A DNA stretch of 34,611 nucleotides from positions 1 to 34,611 of the forward strand of contig JAIQET010000049.1 in assembly GCA_020073645.1 (NCBI GenBank), given 5' to 3'. The DNA comes from Terriglobia bacterium (GTDB lineage Bacteria; Acidobacteriota; Terriglobia; Terriglobales; Acidobacteriaceae). Positions 15,280-23,174 of this stretch are shown in pieces (positions within the stretch are counted from its first letter, which is position 1; the number at the start of each line of letters is the position of its first letter). The translations under genes and the position numbers were made by a program. Under the pieces are notes generated by a model, which was not told the origin of the DNA, searched no databases, and saw only the letters and a list, made by a program, of their open reading frames with translations.

Positions 15280-16494
15280 TCAGTTCCCAATCGCCGGCAG
15301 TCCCCGCATCCTCCGCACCTCGTTCACCGTCAGCACGCCATTGCGCAGAAGAATCTCCTGGATCTGCGCTTCTTCCATCTCATTGCTGGCATCCACGTCG
15401 GTGAAAACGAACTCCAGGTCGCGCCATCCTAGCTTCTTGCTGATGGCGTCGCGCGTCAGATGTTCGGCAAACAGCCTCGCCGTGGGCACAATTGCCTGCC
15501 GGAACGACTGATCGTTCATCTCCGTCGCGGTGGAGCGGTTCACATCCCGCTCCACCCCGAGGAACTGCGGTGGGAGGTCGAACGCATCCGCAATCACCCG
15601 CAGTAAGAATTCCTGCCATTGCAGCCGCAGGTCGGCATCGGTGCCGCCGCCGAAGCGCAGCACTTCCGGCTTGTTCTCGACCGAAAGAATGGGCACCCGC
15701 CCCGTGCCCTCGATCTCGTCCTGCCACCACCGGATCACCCGCTCGTGATGTTCGGGACTCAGGTCTTTCAGCCACAGCGCGTATTCCACCACCGAGTTCG
15801 AAGCCAGCCGCGACGCGTACCGGTGTGCGCTCAAGAAAGAATTGATGGTTTCGAACGCGACTTCCAGCCGTCCCAGCCCAAACGGAGTGTGGGTCCGTGG
15901 GTTCAGCCGGATGTAAATCAGCTCGTCGTCGTTCAAGACGATGTTGGCCTCCGGCCCGAACCGTCCGGTCGCCTGCACGTAGCGCGGGGAACTGGGCAGC
16001 CCATCCCAGTCCGTCCTCATGCGGATCGTTGCCCCGTCCACCGGCCACAGCGCCAGCGGATGCTGCGGGTTGCCCGTGCCGTGCACCTCCAGGGCGCCGA
16101 ACCCGCCGACAATCACGTCCTCGAGAACCTGCTCCGTCATGGAGCGGAACGAATCATCGGGATTCGGCGCATCAAAGTTGTCGGTCAGGATCTGCACCCG
16201 CAAGGCGCCATCGGGAATTTCCTCCAGCGCCCGCCCGCGCCTCGACTGCACCCGCCAGTGCATCCCGGCGATCCGGTCTTTGATCGTGTTGATCGCCTTC
16301 CGTGCCACCGGAGTTTCCGCGAACCGCCGCAGGTTCGACGGAGTGGGCTTGGGCATGGCATCTGCCCTGGGCCCGTAAGTGTTAAAGATGGACGGCAGTG
16401 CCACCGTCCGCCGCTTGTCCTCTGCCTTCGCGGAGTCCACCGACACTCCCGCCATCCGGCGCATCGCGCCGCGCAACTTCTCTGTGATGTTCAT
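15280..16494 (-). CDS. Phage portal protein
   Basis: A 404-residue portal protein, the dodecameric ring through which DNA enters and leaves the capsid. It has the typical series of motifs: TPVARKAINTIKDRIAGMHWRV near the N-terminus, then DSFRSMTEQVLEDVIVGGFGALEV, LWPVDGATIRM, LNDDELIYIRLNPRTHTPFGLGRLEVAFETINSFLSA, and the stem region DAFDLPPQFLGVERDVNRSTATEMNDQSFRQAIVP. It ends with NGVLTVNEVRRMRGLPAIG. In most such phages the portal directly follows the large terminase; here a three-gene cassette separates the two. Protease and capsid genes follow. Confidence 0.93.
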   Translation of the reverse strand: MNITEKLRGAMRRMAGVSVDSAKAEDKRRTVALPSIFNTYGPRADAMPKPTPSNLRRFAETPVARKAINTIKDRIAGMHWRVQSRRGRALEEIPDGALRVQILTDNFDAPNPDDSFRSMTEQVLEDVIVGGFGALEVHGTGNPQHPLALWPVDGATIRMRTDWDGLPSSPRYVQATGRFGPEANIVLNDDELIYIRLNPRTHTPFGLGRLEVAFETINSFLSAHRYASRLASNSVVEYALWLKDLSPEHHERVIRWWQDEIEGTGRVPILSVENKPEVLRFGGGTDADLRLQWQEFLLRVIADAFDLPPQFLGVERDVNRSTATEMNDQSFRQAIVPTARLFAEHLTRDAISKKLGWRDLEFVFTDVDASNEMEEAQIQEILLRNGVLTVNEVRRMRGLPAIGN

Positions 16495-16579
16495 GATTGT
16501 TCTTGAAGAAACTCTGGTGTTATTCTCTGGCTCGTATCAAGGCGAAAAGCCTACCCCGCGACGACGGGGCTTACCCGGG

Positions 16580-16956
16580 TTAAAGGATCCGTGCGGCCTT
16601 AAGCAGACAAAACACTCCGCCGATGATCATCGCAATCTCAGCAACGAACGACCGCAAACTCCAAAAGCTCGCGATTCGAAATGTCTTCTTTAGCCGGAGT
16701 CTAAGAAAGAAAAGGCCAAGCCCGACCCAGAGCAATCCTAGGGCAAGGTTTTGGGTAGTAGGCCCTAGATTCGACCACCAGTTTGACTTCCCACTTGTCC
16801 AAAGAACGTCTCCAGTCCAGACATTAGTCCAAGCCAGGTCGCTACCAGTATCGCTGCCAAGACCATCGGAAGCGCCGAATCCTTGAGCCAGCTCCGAAGA
16901 TGAAGATGGTAGAACCTCCTACATTTAGCTATCCGGGTTTCGGGAGCCCCTCTCAT
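16580..16956 (-). pseudogene. Small membrane protein, frame-disrupted (or frameshifted)
   Basis: The ATG at 16956 overlaps the stop of the DUF3037 gene as ATGA, so translation should be coupled. The first frame runs 63 codons (16765-16956) and ends after the membrane segment LPMVLAAILVATWLGLMSG. Sliding one base back near 16770 continues into an open frame encoding SNLGPTTQNLALGLLWVGLGLFFLRLRLK and FVAEIAMIIGGVFCLLKAARIL, which ends with TAA at 16580-16582. The joined product would be about 125 residues with three hydrophobic segments. No classical slippery heptamer is seen, so a mutation or sequencing error is as likely as programmed -1 frameshifting. No family is recognised. Confidence 0.55.
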
Positions 16957-17762
16957 ACCCGCAGCTCCACCCTCGCCCGCTCCGCAATCCCCGGCATTTC
17001 CGCCACCGCCGCCACCGCAATCCGGCTTTTCTCCAGTGTGGTCAGTGCAAACAGAATCGCTTCATCCGACCGGTCCAGATTATCCTCCACCACCGCCGTC
17101 AACGAAGCCGAAGCCTTCTCCTCCCGCGCAATCCCCGCCGCAATTTGCGGATAGCTGAACGCCAGCACCTTGGCCGCGTCCACGTCGCCGGCCAGCGACA
17201 CGGCGTGAAACATCTTGATCTCCCCGTTCGGCCGGTAGCCGCAGTCAATCTTCAGCGGATCACCTTTATATGTGTACTGGGCCGCGGCAATGTCATGTCG
17301 CATCAGCGCCCAAACCCCGGCCTGCTCGAACGCATCCCGCATCCGTCGCAGGATCCGCGCCCGCCCACTCGCCTCGCGTTTGCCCGCCTGCCGCGCCTCC
17401 AGGTAGAGCGACGCCAACGTTTCGATCTCGAGCGCCGGCTCCTCGGCCAGCACTCCTTTCATCGGCGAAAGCTGAATTGCATTGGAAAACGAATCCTGCA
17501 GCTTGCGCAGCAATGCCTCGCGGTCCTTCACATCCGCCAGCGACCCGCGAATCTCCCGCTCCAGCGCCTCCAGCATCTCCAGGTCCGCCCCCGGATCCAA
17601 CCGCTGCACTCGCCGCCAATCGCGCGCAAAGCGTGCATCCACAAACCCCGTGCCATCCGCCGCCGGCTCCACCATCACCACGCCGATGTTCACAAACTCG
17701 TCCTTGACCGCGTCCGGCACATACCGCAGCAGGAAGAATTCGAGGTTTCGTTTCTCAGCCAT
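16953..17762 (-). CDS. DUF3037 family protein
   Basis: A 269-residue protein. The opening (LEFFLLRYVPDAVKDEFVNIGVVMVEP) is the hallmark of DUF3037, in which a '.Y.PD..R.EFVNIGVV' strand-helix segment is conserved; the remainder is largely helical. Its molecular role is unknown. In many bacteria, as far as I recall, DUF3037 genes lie next to genes for HipA-like kinases, and that is the case here: the HipA-like gene ends 96 bp upstream. The gap contains a dispersed repeat with an 11-bp perfect hairpin. The stop overlaps the start of the following membrane-protein gene. The cassette interrupts the normal terminase-portal order, so it is likely cargo and not needed for particle assembly. Confidence 0.88.
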   Translation of the reverse strand: MAEKRNLEFFLLRYVPDAVKDEFVNIGVVMVEPAADGTGFVDARFARDWRRVQRLDPGADLEMLEALEREIRGSLADVKDREALLRKLQDSFSNAIQLSPMKGVLAEEPALEIETLASLYLEARQAGKREASGRARILRRMRDAFEQAGVWALMRHDIAAAQYTYKGDPLKIDCGYRPNGEIKMFHAVSLAGDVDAAKVLAFSYPQIAAGIAREEKASASLTAVVEDNLDRSDEAILFALTTLEKSRIAVAAVAEMPGIAERARVELRV

Positions 17763-17773
17763 TCTTAACTCAG

Positions 17774-17837
17774 TGTCATCCCGAGCGGAGTAGAGGGTTC
17801 GCGCAGCGAACCCTCTGCGGAGTCGAGGGACCTTGTG
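17774..17837. repeat. Dispersed GAGCGGAGTC element with 11-bp hairpin
   Basis: Starts with the 18-nt stretch identical to 1129-1146. An internal perfect stem, AGAGGGTTCGC with GCGAACCCTCT around GCA, lies at about 17792-17816, and the element ends with a second GGAGTCGAGGGACC-type copy. It separates the HipA-like and DUF3037 genes. Confidence 0.8.
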
Positions 17838-17858
17838 TTTCCTCTGTGTCTTGTGTAG

Positions 17859-18665
17859 CTATGCATCTTCGTTCCACCCTGGAAACGGTCTCCTCGGTGA
17901 CATCCGGAACGCCTGGATCAAACCTCGCACGAGGTTTCGCCGCTCGATCAGCTTGCGCACCAGGTTCTCCAATTCATCCCATTCCCCTCCGTACCATTCT
18001 GGAGGGATTTCCCCCGCCGCTGCCCAGATCAAATCCTCATTCATCTTTTCTATCCGCGACAGCCACGGCTCAAACGACTCCCACCCTCGCACACCGGCAT
18101 ACACTTCATTTCGCGCATACACCCCGCGCAGCGGATAATCTGGAAACGTCCACTCCCCTGCATTGAAGCAGTAGCCCTGGTCGATAAATGAAACCGTGTA
18201 CTTTCGTTCCCGCATTTTCCGCCAGAAGGTTGCTTGCCGGCCGTTGGCGTTGCCGGTCCACTTGTCCACCGTCAGGATGCCGGCGAACGTCTCCAGGTTT
18301 CGCACCTTGTCCAGCATGTCCACCGGAAGGTAGTCGAACACCTGGCCTTCCAGCGGGCTGACCACGTACCGCGATCCGAATTGTAGCCCCGCCTGGCAGG
18401 GAATCGTGCTGCTCCCCAACTGGATATTCAGCTCGGGAGTGTGCTGCACCAGCCAATCCCCGACCTCGATCACTTCCGTTGCCGGGACCGGTAACTCCGC
18501 TCTTTCCGCCAGCCGCGTCGCCAGCAACTCATTCGCTAGGACTCGCAGATGCTGCGGATTGTTGCGGAACTTCACCACGTAAAAGTTTCCGTCGGCGCAG
18601 CGCATCAAATGTCCCTGCGCCCCACCCCGCATCCGCCGCACGTGTTGGACCGCAACTACCGACAA
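17859..18665 (-). CDS. HipA-like kinase family protein
   Basis: A 268-residue protein with the outline of a compact HipA-type protein kinase. Gly-rich GGAQGHL (14-20) is a candidate nucleotide loop, and YVVKF with Lys32 the strand lysine. LTVDKWTGNANGRQATF (131-147; Asp134, Asn139/141) would be the catalytic loop, and SFIDQG (159-164; Asp162) the DFG-equivalent. HipA kinases phosphorylate translation or replication components and are toxins or regulators. Here the usual HipB-like HTH antitoxin is absent and the partner is DUF3037. Only a TTG start (18665) is possible because a stop codon lies shortly upstream; GAAGGA stands 6 nt before it. The protein is much shorter than E. coli HipA, lacking the N-terminal subdomain. 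Confidence 0.8.
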   Translation of the reverse strand: MSVVAVQHVRRMRGGAQGHLMRCADGNFYVVKFRNNPQHLRVLANELLATRLAERAELPVPATEVIEVGDWLVQHTPELNIQLGSSTIPCQAGLQFGSRYVVSPLEGQVFDYLPVDMLDKVRNLETFAGILTVDKWTGNANGRQATFWRKMRERKYTVSFIDQGYCFNAGEWTFPDYPLRGVYARNEVYAGVRGWESFEPWLSRIEKMNEDLIWAAAGEIPPEWYGGEWDELENLVRKLIERRNLVRGLIQAFRMSPRRPFPGWNEDA

Positions 18666-18770
18666 TCCGGTTCCTTCGATCCTGACCGCTCATCGTACCC
18701 GCGCCACTGAGGGCCGTCTGTGACGCCTGAACCTCCGTCCGCCCTTCCCAAAGCCAGCCATCATGGCCGC

Positions 18771-20354
18771 TCAAGAACGACATGCCAAGCTGCTTAACTC
18801 GAGTGTCGTGTCCCGCCAGAACTCGCCTGCCTCAGACCGCCGTGCCGCCAGCGCAATGGCCATTGCCATCACGCAGTCATCGTGCGCCCCGGTGGAGGCC
18901 GAGGAACTCCCGTCCGCATGGCGCACAAAGGTGCGACATTCGTTCAGCAGGCGGGGACTGCGAAACAACGTCGGTTCCGTGGCCAGCACGGCCGCCAGGT
19001 TTTCTATCATCGCCGGACGGCTCACCGCCGAGGTCAGCCATCCGTCCTGATGACGCTCGCGATATACGTTTGGACATCCTTCCGTACGCAGATACACCAG
19101 GACCGCGTGCCCGTGGTTATTCCGTTCCACCACCATGAGTGCGTTGTTGTATCGTTTCCCAAGCGCCACTAACTTCGTGGCCAGTTCCCGCGGCGGAAAA
19201 TGTCCATGCAGCTCGGCACACTGCATTCCCGTCCTGCGCTCAATCACCTCGGCGCACGAATAATCGCCGTCTGCCCCGCCGCCCGCCGGATCCACGCCGA
19301 TGATGTATTCTCTGGCTGGTTGCGGAGGCAGCCAGATCATCAACCGCCGGTTGTCGCTCATTTCCAGAGGTTCGCTGCTCGCATCCAGCACGCGGTCGAT
19401 CGCATCCAGGTCAAACACGCATTCTCCCGAAGCTCGGAAGCAGGAGATCGGATCTTCCGCATACTCTTGTGCGGCCAGCCCCCGCAGTTGCGCTCGGTTA
19501 ACGCGCCGCCACGCAATCTGCTCACCCGTGAGCCCGATGCGCTCCACCAATTCCTGCTCCTCCGGAGTCAGCGGATACAGAGCGATCCGGTCTGTGTCCA
19601 CCGCATAGTGATCGTCATACCACCAGGGGAAAAAGTGCCGCGTGTATCCCGTCTCCTCTGCCTTCTGCCATTCTTCGTAGAACGCGCCCCCCGCCCCGTT
19701 TGGTGTGGATTCCAGTACGATTTCACCTTGCTCCGGCACCGCCGCGCGCAACGAGGTCAACGCTTCGATCCCGGCGCGGGGCCAGCGGGCGACCTCCGAA
19801 CAATGCAAATTGTGGATGGTCAGCCCGCGCCCAGCATTCAGGTCCGCCGCCGATGCCACCCGGTATTCACTGTCCAGCCGCGGAAAAACCATCTGGCGGA
19901 CATTGTCCCGTGCGGTCACCAGCGCACCCTCGCGCGTCTCTTCGGGCAGGTTCTCCCAGAAGCGATGCACAATCTTGAAAATTTCCTCAGCTGATTCCTG
20001 GTTATGCGCGACTTGGACCGTCATCGATCCCGGCTGCGCAATCGTCTGAATGAAGAATCGCGCGGCAACGTACGTCGTGATCCCCAGTTGCCGGGCCTTC
20101 AGGACGATATTCCGCTTCGTGCACCTCCGCGAGTACTCCTGTTGCGCCCGGTTCGGATGCAGCAAGATGAGCCCGAGGTCCTTGCTCCGCACCATCAGCA
20201 GACCCTGAATCAAAGTGTCTCGAAGTGCCGCCGGTACCTCGAGCCCGTTGTTTCCAGCTCGTTGACCTGGCAACCTTATTCGTGCATCCAGAAGCGGACC
20301 AAGATACCGAAGCAGACCAAGGTCATGAATCACGAACGACCTTCCCTTAGTCAC
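18771..20354 (-). CDS. Terminase large subunit (TerL)
   Basis: The packaging motor ATPase-nuclease. Residues 86-94 (KARQLGITT) are the Walker-A-like loop, LHCSEVARWP (183-192) the Walker B region in the 'SE' variant, and LESTPNG (214-220) the coupling motif. The RNase H-like nuclease domain follows: IGVDPAGG with Asp355, VVERNNHG with Glu410, and HDDCVMAMAIA with Asp492/493. All three acidic sites are present, so the enzyme looks intact at 527 residues. The start is uncertain: GTG at 20354, or GTG at 20333 preceded by GGGAAGG with better spacing. No typical small terminase stands directly upstream; two beta-helix genes do. Confidence 0.93.
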   Translation of the reverse strand: MTKGRSFVIHDLGLLRYLGPLLDARIRLPGQRAGNNGLEVPAALRDTLIQGLLMVRSKDLGLILLHPNRAQQEYSRRCTKRNIVLKARQLGITTYVAARFFIQTIAQPGSMTVQVAHNQESAEEIFKIVHRFWENLPEETREGALVTARDNVRQMVFPRLDSEYRVASAADLNAGRGLTIHNLHCSEVARWPRAGIEALTSLRAAVPEQGEIVLESTPNGAGGAFYEEWQKAEETGYTRHFFPWWYDDHYAVDTDRIALYPLTPEEQELVERIGLTGEQIAWRRVNRAQLRGLAAQEYAEDPISCFRASGECVFDLDAIDRVLDASSEPLEMSDNRRLMIWLPPQPAREYIIGVDPAGGGADGDYSCAEVIERRTGMQCAELHGHFPPRELATKLVALGKRYNNALMVVERNNHGHAVLVYLRTEGCPNVYRERHQDGWLTSAVSRPAMIENLAAVLATEPTLFRSPRLLNECRTFVRHADGSSSASTGAHDDCVMAMAIALAARRSEAGEFWRDTTLELSSLACRS

Positions 20355-20536
20355 TGCCTACCCCAACTTCTGTGGACTCCACTGACTTTCTCCTGCCTCC
20401 ACAAATGTCCTGTTAAACCGGCACCTCTCCTCACCTACCTCCAAGTGCATCCCGGTCGTGAGACTTAGTTTCGAGTTGTCAAAGTCATACTTGCACCGCC
20501 ATTAGGCCACGCTTCGTGGTCGTGGTAGGTGTTCGC

Positions 20537-23047
20537 TCAAGGGTTTCCCCAATCCGTATTCGGATCCAACAAGTAGGCCGGCCAGGCATCTGGTAAGGCC
20601 GGAGCCGCCAGGGTATTGGTCAACCGGCCAGCATCCCCAGGCTCAAAGGGGACAAATCCAGCGGGCACGACAGCGGGCACATAGTCATCCGCCGCATTCA
20701 TGCGGAATTGAGGGTCTGCTGAAATAGAGCCGTAATCCTCGCCCGTGGACGCATCCCCGGCGTTGGTGCGCGTGTTCACGTTCCAGGTGGACGTGTTCAT
20801 GTCCGCCGCGCCGCTCCACAAATTGAAGTTGCCGGGGTACGGCTGGCAGGCGGAAGTCTTGCATGTCATAAAGACGCTGGCCAGACTGTTCCCGCTGGCC
20901 CGGTTCCACCACAGGTTGTGGTCAAAGGCGAAATAACCCATCGCATTCCCGTTGGGATACCACCCTCCGCGATGCGCCATGAAGGACTCATGGCCCAGGT
21001 CCACGGAAATGACGTTTTTCCTGAACACGACGGCGTAAGGATTGTCACCATCCCGCCGGATGACCGCTGGATCATTGTTGGCGTTGTTGGAAGTGGCCGA
21101 TCCGCAGTCCACCAGCACGTTGTTCTCGAAGACGTTGTTCTGCGGGTAGATGTCATGGTCCCGTTCCGACGGATTCAGGTTGAAGCATGCGCCCGTAGCG
21201 CGCGCCAGCAGGTTGAATTTGGCCACCACGTTGGTGCTGCCCTGGTCCATGTAAATCAGGTCGCCGCCGTACCCGTGCAGGTCATGCCAACCCGCGATCG
21301 CGTCGGTAAACTTGTTGTGCAGTGCGGTGTTGCCGCTGGTGTTGCCGGCCGCAAAGTATGCGCCGCCCACCACGTCCTGCATCACGCCACGCCCGGACTG
21401 GTAGCCCCAGTTGTAGGAAATTTCATTATCGTGTGCCAGGCAGCGCGGCGCCGCGTTGGTCGTCGCGCACTTCAGACTGCCGTCCTGATTCTCATACCCA
21501 TAGTTGAAGCCGATGCTGAAGGCTATGTCGTACGTGTGGTGGACTTCGTTATGAGTTACCAGGTTGTGATGCGAGTTCCCAATCCACGTACCGCCAGCGG
21601 CCACCGTAGGCTGAATCTGTCCGGTGTAGGCCATGAGGTTGTCCTGCACCGCATTGTGCTGGGTGACGCTGTTCTCGGTGTCGGCCACCGTGCAGGCGGC
21701 CACCTGCTGGTGATTCCCCGCACACGGCCAGCGCCCGATGCGGATGGGGTCAGCACCGATGTCATAGAACCGGCTGCGCACCACCGAGTTCCCACAAGAA
21801 CCGTCGCCCGTGCACACGCCCGCGCTGAAGGTGCTCGATCCGGTTCCGTCGCCAATGAATTCCACTGCCCAGCCCTGGATATTGCGCGCTGTGACTCCAT
21901 CCAACACCACGTTCGTGGTGTTCACGAACGACAACGCAGCGGGAACATTGGGCATCCCCTGCTGGTCTCCAAGACCAGCGGCGGGAATCGTCCAGTTATC
22001 ATGTGCGAACGTTAGTCCCTTGAAGGTGACATCATGCAACCCGGTGGCCACCAACAGCGTTGGTTGTTGCGGGATTACGATTCCATTCGCGGCGTTGGTT
22101 GGGTCTTCGCCCGGTGCCGCGCAGTAGTTCAGCGTGCGGTTCGTGGTGCTAATGTCCGGTGTGCTGCGATCGAGGTACCACTGGCCGGGGCCGAGGTTTT
22201 CATAGACGTTCTCAATGAACAACCGATGGTCCTTGAGGAAGCCACTATTCTGCGCGTCGCTGTAGGTCCGTCCGGTCAGCGTGACCAGAGTGCCGGAGAT
22301 CGACTGCACCCGCATCGTGCTCTTGGTCCACTGCTCGAAGTCATCGACGATGATGTCTCCTTTCCCCAGTCCGTGCCAGGAAGCGTTCGCATCCCCCGCA
22401 GAGTACAGGTTGAACCGGTCAAAGCAGGTGTAGTTTCCCGCCGCGCACCCATTGATGCCGCTGGTCAGCAGGGTGCAGGCGGCGCTTTGGAAAGTCGCAA
22501 AGCAAGACCCGGCCTGCGTCAGATAATCGTTGGAACTCCGCGGACGATAACGCCGCTCCCCGTTGTAGAACAGCGATTCCATGTCAGAGTAGGTCGCAGT
22601 CGTATAGGAAGCGGTGTACTTGGTACCAGTCCTGCAACTGCCGGACTGTGTCCAACTGGCCGCGGGGATGAGAACGCCACCGCTGATGACCGGGGTTTCA
22701 CCAGTGTAGTTCTGGTAGATGATTGGTGTGGTCACGCTCCCGCTATCTCCGCTGTCCAACACCCAGCCCGATGTCAAGTAGTAGGTTCCGCCCCGAAGAG
22801 TAACCACATGTTTGCCGTCCGGCATTCCGCGGATCACCGAGCTGCCGTGCTGTGGACTTAAGCAAGGCTGTGCCAGTGTGCAGGGGTTACTGTCGCTGCC
22901 ACCTTGGGATGCTGGAGCGAGGTAAACGTCGCTGCCCGTACTGCTCCCGCTCGACGTGGCTGTGCCGGTGCTCGTCCACGTCCCCGTGTAGACAGACTGC
23001 CCCCACGCGGCCGCCGCCGCCAAAATCACCACCAGGACTGATTTCAT
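20537..23047 (-). CDS. Secreted right-handed parallel beta-helix protein
   Basis: An 836-residue protein with a Sec signal peptide (MKSVLVVILAAAAAWGQS, cleavage near residue 16). After a Ser/Thr/Gly-rich stretch comes the start typical of bacterial beta-helix proteins (DVYLAPASQGG, CLSPQHG, HVVTLRGGTYYL) and then many coil-type repeats with Asn/Gly/His-rich turns (NTTNVVLDGVTARNIQGWAVEF, NSVVRSRFYDIGADPIRIG, HHNLVTHNEVHHTYDIAFSIG, CLAHDNEISYNWGYQSG). Such folds bind or cleave polysaccharides. The catalytic residues of a known lyase or hydrolase family are not identified. Position in a phage structural operon suggests a depolymerase-like role; the signal peptide suggests export by the host cell. 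Confidence 0.85.
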   Translation of the reverse strand: MKSVLVVILAAAAAWGQSVYTGTWTSTGTATSSGSSTGSDVYLAPASQGGSDSNPCTLAQPCLSPQHGSSVIRGMPDGKHVVTLRGGTYYLTSGWVLDSGDSGSVTTPIIYQNYTGETPVISGGVLIPAASWTQSGSCRTGTKYTASYTTATYSDMESLFYNGERRYRPRSSNDYLTQAGSCFATFQSAACTLLTSGINGCAAGNYTCFDRFNLYSAGDANASWHGLGKGDIIVDDFEQWTKSTMRVQSISGTLVTLTGRTYSDAQNSGFLKDHRLFIENVYENLGPGQWYLDRSTPDISTTNRTLNYCAAPGEDPTNAANGIVIPQQPTLLVATGLHDVTFKGLTFAHDNWTIPAAGLGDQQGMPNVPAALSFVNTTNVVLDGVTARNIQGWAVEFIGDGTGSSTFSAGVCTGDGSCGNSVVRSRFYDIGADPIRIGRWPCAGNHQQVAACTVADTENSVTQHNAVQDNLMAYTGQIQPTVAAGGTWIGNSHHNLVTHNEVHHTYDIAFSIGFNYGYENQDGSLKCATTNAAPRCLAHDNEISYNWGYQSGRGVMQDVVGGAYFAAGNTSGNTALHNKFTDAIAGWHDLHGYGGDLIYMDQGSTNVVAKFNLLARATGACFNLNPSERDHDIYPQNNVFENNVLVDCGSATSNNANNDPAVIRRDGDNPYAVVFRKNVISVDLGHESFMAHRGGWYPNGNAMGYFAFDHNLWWNRASGNSLASVFMTCKTSACQPYPGNFNLWSGAADMNTSTWNVNTRTNAGDASTGEDYGSISADPQFRMNAADDYVPAVVPAGFVPFEPGDAGRLTNTLAAPALPDAWPAYLLDPNTDWGNP

Positions 23048-23084
23048 AGATGAAGAGAAACTGCTGAGAAGACTCCGTGTGCCA

Positions 23085-23126
23085 GAACTGAGAACCGAGA
23101 ACAGAGAACAGAGAACAGAGAACTAC
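23085..23126. repeat. Heptad repeat GAACAGA, six units
   Basis: Six consecutive 7-nt units from 23085 with invariant GAAC; three central units are perfect GAACAGA. It lies upstream of the beta-helix gene, in its leader. Confidence 0.9.
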
Positions 23127-23152
23127 TTCTCGACTATTCACCACGAGTGACT

Positions 23153-23166
23153 GGGTACGGGGTACT
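23153..23166. repeat. Heptad pair GGGTACN
   Basis: Two adjacent 7-nt units, GGGTACG and GGGTACT, just beyond the end of the deacetylase-fusion gene. The unit resembles the GGTACTA tract at 14655. Confidence 0.55.
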
Positions 23167-23174
23167 GCCTTACC

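Noticed and set aside
18529..18783. 84-codon minus-strand frame starting beside the TerL stop
   Set aside because: Overlaps the N-terminal half of the HipA-like gene in another frame; composition is unconvincing.
20918..22015. 365-codon plus-strand frame opposite the beta-helix gene
   Set aside because: Low-complexity Val/Arg/His-rich shadow; the minus strand has a signal peptide and beta-helix pattern.
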